Source: an uncultured Muribaculaceae bacterium
GTDB lineage: Bacteria; Bacteroidota; Bacteroidia; Bacteroidales; Muribaculaceae
Assembly: GCA_947644475.1 (NCBI GenBank)
Contig: CANRZQ010000163.1
Coordinates: 1-6,382, forward strand
Length of the DNA: 6,382 bases
Reading direction: 5' to 3'
A program made the translations under genes and the position numbers. The notes below the pieces were generated by a model. The model made no database searches, was not told the DNA's origin, and saw only the letters and a program-made list of their open reading frames with translations. Below, piece by piece: positions 1 through 5,021 of the stretch (position 1 is its first letter; each line of letters opens with the position of its first letter).

Positions 1-59
1 GGTTTGTGCACAGCGCAGCGTGAAAACGGGATTACGGATTTCGCAGATTATGGTTTTTT

Positions 60-890
60 TTAGGACATTCGGCGGAGGGTGCGCAGGCCAAGGGCGGTGA
101 GGATAAGGGAGGCGGCGAGCCAGAGCCAGGAGGCCGGCGTGGTGTAGTCGGTGCCGAGGGAGTCGATGGCGGTGAGGCCGGCCCAGGAGGCGGCGACGTA
201 GAGGCTGTTGTTGACGGCATGGAGGATTACGGGTGTCCAGAGCGAACGGCCCCACACCAGGGCATAGCCGAAGTAGGCGCCGAGGAGCATGCGGGGCAGG
301 AAGCCGAGGATTTCCATATGCACGAGGCTGAACACGGCGGCGGCTGTCCAGATGGCGGCGTGGGCCGACAGTCCGCCGGTGGAGAGCAGACGCTGGAAGG
401 CTCCGCGGAAAAGGATTTCCTCGCTGAGGCCGGCGAAGACGCCCACGATGAGGATGCCCACGATGAGATTGGGCACGGTGTGGGGGCCTACGAGCATGGC
501 TATCATGGCGTCGGCCTGCGCTTCCATGGCAAGTAGGCTGTCGGCCATGGCGTCGGGCAGGGGCATGGCCTCGTTGAGGGCTATGACGGCGTTCATGGCG
601 GGCACGGCCACGATGAGCGTGGCTATGGCAAGGAGGGTGAAGCCGAGGCGGGGCTTGGCGTCGATGGCGAGGAGCGTGGCCGGGCGGCGGGTGACGAGCA
701 TGGCCGTGGCCACGGCGGGAAGGATGAACACCACCACGTCTTGCACCACAGTGAGGATACGCGCGGTGGCGGAGGTGAGGCCGACGCGGGCTCCGACAAA
801 TCCGGAGATTATCGACACAAAGACGAAGGCCACCATGACGATGCAGCCCAGCAGCCACAGGCGGCGGCCCAAAGTAAGAGACAATTGCAT
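60..890 (-). CDS. CPBP-family intramembrane metalloprotease (CAAX protease / Abi type)
   Basis: This is a 276-residue polytopic membrane protein. Hydrophobic segments lie at about residues 11-33, 47-66, 82-102, 141-155, 177-190, 199-213 and 255-270. The three CPBP motifs are all present in the second half: the double glutamate and arginine in SEEILFRG (E157, E158, R162), the FxxxH motif FSLVH (H191), and HAVNN (H224, N228). These are the metal-binding and catalytic residues of the Rce1/CAAX-like glutamic or metallo-protease family, so the protein is probably active in the inner membrane. Family members process prenylated proteins in eukaryotes and bacteriocin or immunity substrates in bacteria; the substrate here cannot be told. 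The ATG at 888-890 gives a normal length and places a basic patch just before the first membrane segment. It is the third minus-strand gene after engB and the small ORF, but a 207-bp repeat-bearing gap makes cotranscription uncertain. Confidence 0.93.
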   Translation of the reverse strand: MQLSLTLGRRLWLLGCIVMVAFVFVSIISGFVGARVGLTSATARILTVVQDVVVFILPAVATAMLVTRRPATLLAIDAKPRLGFTLLAIATLIVAVPAMNAVIALNEAMPLPDAMADSLLAMEAQADAMIAMLVGPHTVPNLIVGILIVGVFAGLSEEILFRGAFQRLLSTGGLSAHAAIWTAAAVFSLVHMEILGFLPRMLLGAYFGYALVWGRSLWTPVILHAVNNSLYVAASWAGLTAIDSLGTDYTTPASWLWLAASLILTALGLRTLRRMS

Positions 891-909
891 AATGAATGAA
901 TTTTTCCGG

Positions 910-917
910 CAAATATC
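910..917 (-). promoter_or_regulatory. Possible weak -7 promoter element for the CPBP gene
   Basis: Read on the minus strand the sequence is GATATTTG followed by C. It differs from the Bacteroidetes -7 consensus TAnnTTTG at the first base only. It lies 19 bp upstream of the CPBP start codon, which would give a leader of roughly a dozen bases. No convincing -33 element is visible, so this is a weak call based on position and partial match. Confidence 0.3.
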
Positions 918-925
918 GTAAAAAT

Positions 926-1037
926 TTTAGACAGGAGAACAGGAGAACAGGATTTTTTTCGTTATTGGTGTCTAAAAGACAGGAGAACAGAAGAACAGGA
1001 GTTAAAAACTCTTGTCCCTCCTGTTCTCCTGTCTAAA
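926..1037. repeat. Octamer (ACAGGAGA) repeat element with a 20-bp perfect inverted repeat
   Basis: Three tracts of the octamer ACAGGAGA occur here. Tract 1 (931-952) has nearly three copies in forward orientation. Tract 2 (979-1001) has nearly three forward copies with one G-to-A change. Tract 3 (1018-1037) is inverted. Positions 926-945 are the exact reverse complement of 1018-1037 (20 of 20). Tract 2 can pair with the same inverted tract (977-990 with 1021-1034, 14 of 14). The single reverse copy can therefore fold with either forward copy but not both. The element fills most of the gap between the 51-residue ORF and the CPBP gene. No coding potential is seen. It could be a small non-coding mobile repeat or a regulatory structure. 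Confidence 0.8.
977..1034 (-). terminator. Long two-part hairpin, possible terminator of the engB-small ORF transcript
   Basis: A 14-bp perfect stem (977-990 with 1021-1034) is followed inward by a small asymmetric internal loop. A second 9-bp stem (995-1003 with 1007-1015, one G-U in RNA) then closes an AAA loop. Read leftward, the stem ends in a short T run (complement of 974-977) before sequence leading to the CPBP gene. It lies about 60 bp past the stop codon of the small ORF, a reasonable place for transcript termination. The T run is short and the stem is symmetric, so it might instead act as an mRNA stabiliser or a recombination site. Confidence 0.4.
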
Positions 1038-1053
1038 TTATTTGCGGTTCTGT

Positions 1054-1075
1054 CGCAAGCCGGAGGCTCGCGTTC
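1054..1075 (+). repeat. REP-like short repeat, copy A
   Basis: This 22-bp sequence beginning CGCAAGCCGG matches 19 of 22 bases of a second copy at 1997-2018. It has a small hairpin core: GCAAGCC and GGCTCGC flank a GGA loop, with one mismatch. It lies about 20 bp beyond the stop codon of the 51-residue ORF. The repeat between intergenic regions and the dyad core suggest a dispersed palindromic repeat. Two copies in one window are not enough to define a family. Confidence 0.55.
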
Positions 1076-1096
1076 CTGATTGACGCGTTCCTGATT
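1069..1096 (+). repeat. 13-bp direct repeat CGCGTTCCTGATT, two copies
   Basis: CGCGTTCCTGATT occurs at 1069-1081 and again at 1084-1096, separated by GA. It starts inside the right end of REP-like copy A and stops one base before the stop codon of the small minus-strand ORF. It may reflect slippage duplication at the edge of the repeat element. Confidence 0.75.
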
Positions 1097-1097
1097 C

Positions 1098-1253
1098 TTA
1101 ATCGGAGTTGCGGGGGTTGTTGTTGAGGGTGCGGGTGCGGTCCTTTACCTCGGCGGGGGTTGTCTTGTCGCAGTCGGCACGGTCGACGGCTGCGCCGGGG
1201 TATTGCTGCTCGGCCTTTACCTCGGCCGATGTTTTCTTATCCTTGCATTTCAT
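1098..1253 (-). CDS. 51-residue hydrophilic hypothetical protein with an internal AEVK repeat
   Basis: This small ORF starts at ATG (1251-1253) and ends at TAA (1098-1100), encoding 51 residues. It begins MKCKDKKTSAEVK and ends TLNNNPRNSD. It has no signal peptide or membrane segment and is strongly charged, with two cysteines (C3 and C28). Residues 5-15 (DKKTSAEVKAE) and 29-39 (DKTTPAEVKDR) are clearly related, so the protein looks like two repeats joined by a linker, with a short Asn-rich tail. The repeat is also seen in DNA as a shared 13-mer at 1142-1154 and 1214-1226. The start is 38 bp after the engB stop on the same strand, so the two could be cotranscribed. A near-consensus -7 element (TAACTTTT, complement of 1268-1275) could alternatively give it its own start. 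I do not recognise a characterised family. The codon use is typical of the flanking genes and the internal protein-level repeat supports real coding. Confidence 0.72.
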   Translation of the reverse strand: MKCKDKKTSAEVKAEQQYPGAAVDRADCDKTTPAEVKDRTRTLNNNPRNSD

Positions 1254-1291
1254 AATCGGTACGTTTTAAAAGTTATTCACTTAGAAAAACG

Positions 1292-1915
1292 CTATGCAGG
1301 GTCGGAAGGTTCGAGCGGAAGGCGGTTGAGTTGTTCGATATAGTCGAGGATTTCGTCGCGTCCGCGTCCGTCGGCAGCCGACGAGGCGAAGATCGGTGGA
1401 AGTTCCTCCCACTGCTCGAGGAGAGCCTCGCAGTACTCGGCCACCTGCTTCTTTCCGGCCACGGGGCCCATCTTGTCGAGTTTCGTGAACACGATGCTGA
1501 ACGGCACGCCGTTCTCGCCAAGCCATTGCATGAACTCCATGTCGATGCGCTGGGGCTTGTGGCGCGAGTCGATGAGCAGGAAGAGGTTAGTCATCTGCAT
1601 GCGCCCGAGGATATACGACTTTATCATTTTCTCGAGTTTGGCGCGGTCGGCCTTCGAGCGCTGGGCGTAGCCGTAGCCGGGAAGGTCGACGATATACCAT
1701 GAGTCGTTTACGAGGAAATGGTTGATGAGCATGGTCTTGCCTGGGGTGGCCGATGTCATGGCCAGGCCTTTTTTCCCGACAAGCATATTGATGAGCGACG
1801 ACTTGCCCACATTCGAGCGGCCTATGAAAGCATATTCGTGACGGTTTTCGACCGAAGCCGGTATGCGGCTCACGTCGGGGGAACTAACGAGGAAACGTGC
1901 GGAGTTGACAATCAT
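1292..1915 (-). CDS. engB: Ribosome biogenesis GTP-binding protein EngB/YsxC
   Basis: This 207-residue TRAFAC-class GTPase is needed for late assembly of the 50S ribosomal subunit and acts in the cytoplasm. All GTPase motifs are visible: G1 GRSNVGKS (32-39), G2 threonine in SATPGKT (T57), G3 DLPGYG (77-82), G4 TKLD (144-147) and G5 around SSA (178-180). The YSxC/EngB signature YAFIGRSNVGKSSLIN and the DLPGYGYAQ switch II are characteristic and separate it from EngA/Der and Era. The length is normal for the family and the start at 1913-1915 matches the usual short N-terminal lead (IVNSARFLVSSP). It is the first gene of the leftward group and lies behind a strong -7 element at 1933-1940. Its stop is 38 bp before the small ORF. 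Nothing in it looks broken or unusual. Confidence 0.98.
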   Translation of the reverse strand: MIVNSARFLVSSPDVSRIPASVENRHEYAFIGRSNVGKSSLINMLVGKKGLAMTSATPGKTMLINHFLVNDSWYIVDLPGYGYAQRSKADRAKLEKMIKSYILGRMQMTNLFLLIDSRHKPQRIDMEFMQWLGENGVPFSIVFTKLDKMGPVAGKKQVAEYCEALLEQWEELPPIFASSAADGRGRDEILDYIEQLNRLPLEPSDPA

Positions 1916-1932
1916 TTTTGATGTATTTTTTG

Positions 1933-1940
1933 CAAATATA
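1933..1940 (-). promoter_or_regulatory. -7 promoter element driving engB
   Basis: On the minus strand this reads TATATTTG followed by C, an exact match to the Bacteroidetes TAnnTTTG -7 element recognised by the primary sigma factor. It lies 17 bp upstream of the engB ATG, so the leader would be only about ten bases and very A-rich, as is common in this phylum, which makes little use of Shine-Dalgarno pairing. A -33 TTG-like element is not clear. Confidence 0.62.
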
Positions 1941-1963
1941 ACACTTTCACGCCGAAAAATGAT

Positions 1964-1971
1964 TAATTTTG
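1964..1971 (+). promoter_or_regulatory. -7 promoter element driving the PorE-like lipoprotein gene
   Basis: TAATTTTG followed by C matches the Bacteroidetes -7 consensus TAnnTTTG exactly. Transcription would start near 1978, giving a leader of about 85 bases before the ATG at 2063. That leader contains REP-like copy B and a purine-rich GAGGAGAAAGGA stretch (2037-2048) that could assist translation, although it is some 14 bases from the start codon. The expected -33 region overlaps the -7 element of the leftward engB promoter. Confidence 0.5.
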
Positions 1972-1996
1972 CAGAAAAAGAGCCGGTTAGTGATGG

Positions 1997-2018
1997 CGCA
2001 AGCCGGGGGCTTACGTTC
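1997..2018 (+). repeat. REP-like short repeat, copy B, in the leader of the lipoprotein gene
   Basis: This is the second copy of the 22-bp sequence beginning CGCAAGCCGG, with 19 of 22 bases identical to 1054-1075 and in the same orientation. Its core is a perfect 5-bp stem with a 3-base loop (2000-2004 with 2008-2012). It falls between the predicted promoter and the start codon, so it should be transcribed as part of the 5' leader. A run of T (2032-2036) follows about 20 bases later, but too far away to form a classic intrinsic terminator. Confidence 0.55.
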
Positions 2019-2062
2019 GCAGGGCGGGCAATTTTTGAGGAGAAAGGACGTTATATAGTGAT

Positions 2063-4042
2063 ATGAAGACAATATATTATATTATAATAATGTGTATGGC
2101 GGCCGGACTCGCGGGCTGCGGAGGACCGAAACTGGCCAAGGCCGACGAGCAGATGGCTCGCGGCGAGTATTTCGACGCGTCGAAGACTTACCGCAAGGTG
2201 TATAATAAACTCACCAAGCGGGAGGAGCGTCCGCTGCGCGGCGAGGTGGCCTACAAGATGGCTGAGTGCCACCGCAAACTGTCGCAAAACGCGCGTGCGT
2301 CGGCGGCTTACCAGAATGCGCTGCGCTACGGGCAGACCGACTCGCTGATTCACCTGCACCTGGCGCAGAGCCTGCACGCCGAGGGCAAGTATGCGGCGGC
2401 GATAAAGGAGTATGAGGCGTTCCTGGCCTCGGGCTCGAAGTCGGCAGCGTTGAACGAGCTGGCCGAGGAGGGCCTCTCGGGAGCGCGCACGGCCGCGGAG
2501 AAGCGCCCCGGCTCGCGCTATGTGGTGCGCACGTTCAAGCCGGCGAACTCGCGCCGCGCCGACTATGCGCCCATGTATCTCGACCGCTCGCTCGACCAGC
2601 TGTATTTCACCACCACCAACGAGAAAGCCACGGGCACGCGCAAGAGCGAGATAACGGGCATGAAGAACGGCGACATATGGGTGATGCGCAAGAACGAGCG
2701 CGGCGAGTGGCAGCGGCCCGAGGCCGTGGAGGGCGAGCTGAACTCGGAATATGACGAGGGCATAGTGTCGTTCTCGCCCGACGGCACCACGATGTACCTT
2801 ACGAAGGCGCGGCGGTCGCCCAACTCGAACACGGGCGTGGAAATCTACACCTCGCAGCGCAGCGACGCGTCGTGGAGCGCGCCGGTGAAATTTGAAATCA
2901 CGGCCGACACGCTGTCGAGTTACGGCCACCCGGCGGTGTCGCCCGACGGCACGTGGCTCTATTTCAGTTCCGACATGCCGGGCGGCTCCGGCGGCAAGGA
3001 CCTGTGGCGCATCAACCTGAAAGAGCGTGCCGGCTCGCTCGAGAACTTAGGCGAATGGATTAACACGCCGGGCGACGAGGTGTTTCCCTACATGCGCACC
3101 GACTCGGTGATGTATTTCTCGTCGAACGGCCGCCCCGGCTACGGAGGCCTCGACATATACCGCGCCGAAATGACGCGCTCGGGCGGCTGGAACGTGACTA
3201 ACATGGGCCTGCCGATAAACTCGTCGGCCGACGACTTCGGCATCACCTTCGGCGAGGGCGAGTCGGGATTTCTGAGTTCGAACCGCGGCGACGCCCGCGG
3301 CTACGACCACATCCTGCAATTCGAGTTGCCGGAACTGAAAATCAACATATCGGGCTGGGTTGTCGACCGCGACGACGAGCCTATCCCCAACGCCGTGATA
3401 CGCATCGTGGGCAACGACGGCTCCAACCAGAAGCAGGTGGCCAAGGACGACGGCTCGTTCTCGTTTCCGCTCGACCGCGGCGTGAGTTACGTGATGCTTG
3501 CCGGAGCGCGAGGCTTCCTTAACTCGCGGCAGGAGTTCACGTCGGACACCACGGAGACCGACGCCGAATATGGCATCGACTTTATCCTTGCCTCGATAAA
3601 CAAGCCGGTGGTGATTGAGAACATCTTCTACGATTTCGACCGCGCCACGCTGCGCCCCGAATCGAAGACCGCGCTCGACGAGCTGGTTCAGGTGCTCCGC
3701 GACAATCCCAACGTGACTATCGAGATGGCGTCGCACACCGACCGCCACGGCACGGACGAATACAACATAAACCTGTCGTCGCGCCGCGCCCGCTCCGTTA
3801 TCGACTATCTTATCTCGGCCGGCATCAAGGCCGACCGCCTGCAATCGCAGGGCTACGGCGAGTCGCGCCCCAAGACCATAACGAAGCGTCTTGCCCGCGA
3901 GCACCCGGCCTTCAAGGAGGGCGACGTGCTTACCGAGGAATATATCCTCGGCCTCGACGACCCCGACCTGCAAGAGGAGGCCGACCAGATCAACCGCCGA
4001 ACCGAGTTCCAGGTGCTGTCGATTGACTACCGCATGTATTAA
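2063..4042 (+). CDS. PorE-like outer-membrane lipoprotein (TPR, PD40 propeller, CRD, OmpA C-terminal domain)
   Basis: This is a 659-residue lipoprotein. A hydrophobic leader ends in the lipobox LAGC with C19 as the lipidated residue. TPR-like helices cover about 24-150. A beta-propeller of PD40/WD40-like repeats spans about 165-420, with repeats such as SFSPDGTTMYLTK (237-249) and AVSPDGTWLYFSSD (291-304). A carboxypeptidase-regulatory-like beta-sandwich covers about 426-510. A C-terminal OmpA-like domain covers about 517-655 and starts at IFYDFDRATLRPES. D560 and R575, spaced 15 apart within HTDRHGTDEYNINLSSRRA, match the pair that binds diaminopimelate in OmpA domains. The domain order and length match PorE of the type IX secretion system, which links the outer-membrane machinery to peptidoglycan. 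Bacteroidetes also carry other OmpA/PD40 lipoproteins of similar layout, so I withhold the gene symbol. No other secretion gene is in the window. It is followed by envelope genes on the same strand. Confidence 0.9.
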   Translation: MKTIYYIIIMCMAAGLAGCGGPKLAKADEQMARGEYFDASKTYRKVYNKLTKREERPLRGEVAYKMAECHRKLSQNARASAAYQNALRYGQTDSLIHLHLAQSLHAEGKYAAAIKEYEAFLASGSKSAALNELAEEGLSGARTAAEKRPGSRYVVRTFKPANSRRADYAPMYLDRSLDQLYFTTTNEKATGTRKSEITGMKNGDIWVMRKNERGEWQRPEAVEGELNSEYDEGIVSFSPDGTTMYLTKARRSPNSNTGVEIYTSQRSDASWSAPVKFEITADTLSSYGHPAVSPDGTWLYFSSDMPGGSGGKDLWRINLKERAGSLENLGEWINTPGDEVFPYMRTDSVMYFSSNGRPGYGGLDIYRAEMTRSGGWNVTNMGLPINSSADDFGITFGEGESGFLSSNRGDARGYDHILQFELPELKINISGWVVDRDDEPIPNAVIRIVGNDGSNQKQVAKDDGSFSFPLDRGVSYVMLAGARGFLNSRQEFTSDTTETDAEYGIDFILASINKPVVIENIFYDFDRATLRPESKTALDELVQVLRDNPNVTIEMASHTDRHGTDEYNINLSSRRARSVIDYLISAGIKADRLQSQGYGESRPKTITKRLAREHPAFKEGDVLTEEYILGLDDPDLQEEADQINRRTEFQVLSIDYRMY

Positions 4043-4046
4043 AATA

Positions 4047-4074
4047 GGGATAAGGGATAAATTATAAAGGATAA
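4047..4074 (+). repeat. Heptamer tandem repeat (GGGATAA-type), four units
   Basis: Four consecutive 7-bp units are seen, starting five bases after the lipoprotein stop codon: GGGATAA, GGGATAA, ATTATAA and AGGATAA. The first two are identical and the last two are degenerate. The sequence is non-coding and purine-rich, unlike the GC-rich genes around it. Confidence 0.7.
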
Positions 4075-4126
4075 GTATGTCAGAAATGAAAGTTAATACT
4101 TTGAGTGTAGGGACGCACGGCCTACT

Positions 4127-4161
4127 TTATAACTTATAACTTATAACTTGCACTTTGCACT
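4127..4161 (+). repeat. Two adjoining heptamer repeats: TTATAAC x3 and TTGCACT x2
   Basis: TTATAAC is repeated three times exactly (4127-4147), followed without a gap by TTGCACT twice (4148-4161). The run ends eight bases before the ATG of the GSCFA gene, so it would lie in that gene's leader if there is a local promoter. A near-consensus element (ATACTTTG, 4096-4103) lies upstream and could be such a promoter. Copy-number change here would alter leader length, but not the coding frame if the ATG at 4170 is used. Confidence 0.75.
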
Positions 4162-4169
4162 TGACTAAG

Positions 4170-5021
4170 ATGAATTTCCGCACAGAAATAAGCGTGCCGA
4201 GGGCGCCGTTCGAGATTTCGCACGGCGACGGAATCGTGATGCTCGGGTCGTGCTTCACCGACGAGGTGGGCGCCTTGCTCGACCGCGACGGCTTCATGGT
4301 GACGCACAATCCGATGGGACCGCTCTACAACCCCGAGTCGGTGCTCCGCTGCCTGCGCGACGCTGTGATGGGACGCCGGCGCGACGACTATGTGATAGGC
4401 CCCGACGCCAAGGTGCATTGCCTGTCGTATGCCACACGCTTCACGGCCGACGACGAGTATGCCCTCGACAGCCGTGTCGACGAGGCGCTGGACCCGTTTG
4501 CCGACTTCCTCTACGAGCAGGCCACGACGCTGATCGTGACCCTCGGCTCGGCCTATGTCTACTACCGCGCCGACACCGGGGCGCCCGTGGGCAACTGCCA
4601 CAAGTTCCCGGCCTCGTTCTTCAAGCGCGAGCGGCTGAGCGTCGACCGCACCGCCGACGCAATAGGCGAGATACTGTCCATCATTCCCGAAACCATCACC
4701 AAGGTGATATTCACCGTAAGCCCCATACGCCACACCGCCGACGGGCTGCACGCCAACCAGCTGTCGAAAGCCACGCTGCTGCTCGCAATCGACAGCATCG
4801 ACGACCCGCGCGTGTGCTACTTCCCGGCCTACGAGACCCTGCTCGACGACTTGCGCGACTACCGCTTCTACGCCGCCGACATGAAGCACCCGTCGGATGT
4901 GGCCGTGGAGTATATATACGAACTTTTTTCAAACACATATTTCAACAGCGACACCAAGGCCGAGGCCCAGCGCGAACGCCGCCTCTGGCTCAGTGCCCGT
5001 CACCGTCCGAACGTAACATGA
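4170..5021 (+). CDS. GSCFA-family (SGNH-hydrolase-like) protein
   Basis: This is a 283-residue protein beginning MNFRTEISVP. I chose the ATG at 4170; an in-frame TTG at 4155 lies inside the heptamer repeat and would add only MHLTK, which is not part of the family's usual start. The name-giving motif appears as GSCFT (26-30), with S27 at the place of the SGNH nucleophile. Further conserved blocks are VTLGSAYVY (123-131), GNCHKFPAS (141-149), SPIRHTADGLHANQLSK (184-200) and DMKHPS (237-242). In the last block D237 and H240 have the DxxH spacing of SGNH esterases. No signal peptide is seen, so it is predicted to be cytoplasmic. The family is common in Bacteroidetes, and I know of no firmly established substrate. 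Its stop overlaps the murF-alr start by four bases, indicating translational coupling. A role in modifying a cell-wall or glycan precursor is my inference from this context. Confidence 0.92.
   Translation: MNFRTEISVPRAPFEISHGDGIVMLGSCFTDEVGALLDRDGFMVTHNPMGPLYNPESVLRCLRDAVMGRRRDDYVIGPDAKVHCLSYATRFTADDEYALDSRVDEALDPFADFLYEQATTLIVTLGSAYVYYRADTGAPVGNCHKFPASFFKRERLSVDRTADAIGEILSIIPETITKVIFTVSPIRHTADGLHANQLSKATLLLAIDSIDDPRVCYFPAYETLLDDLRDYRFYAADMKHPSDVAVEYIYELFSNTYFNSDTKAEAQRERRLWLSARHRPNVT

Noticed and set aside
289..921. 210-residue plus-strand ORF opposite the CPBP gene
   Set aside because: Met/Ala/Arg/Thr-rich shadow. The minus-strand frame has all three CPBP motifs and plausible membrane segments.
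926..1037. CRISPR-like array from the ACAGGAGA repeats
   Set aside because: Units are 8 bp, contiguous rather than spaced, and one tract is inverted; there are no spacers or cas genes.
1997..2036. Intrinsic terminator or attenuator in the lipoprotein leader
   Set aside because: The 5-bp hairpin is short and the T run starts about 20 bases downstream, so it does not have terminator geometry.
2051..2929. 292-residue minus-strand ORF opposite the lipoprotein N-terminal half
   Set aside because: Arg/Leu/Val-biased antisense shadow with no recognisable motif, fully overlapping a well-supported gene.
3047..3973. 308-residue minus-strand ORF opposite the lipoprotein gene
   Set aside because: It is a shadow in GC-rich coding DNA. 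The plus-strand frame has a lipobox and full domain series, while the antisense product is Val/Ala/Arg/His-rich without domains.
4155..4169. Upstream in-frame TTG start for the GSCFA protein
   Set aside because: It lies inside the TTGCACT repeat and adds only five residues; the ATG at 4170 gives the family's usual MNFRTEI-like start.
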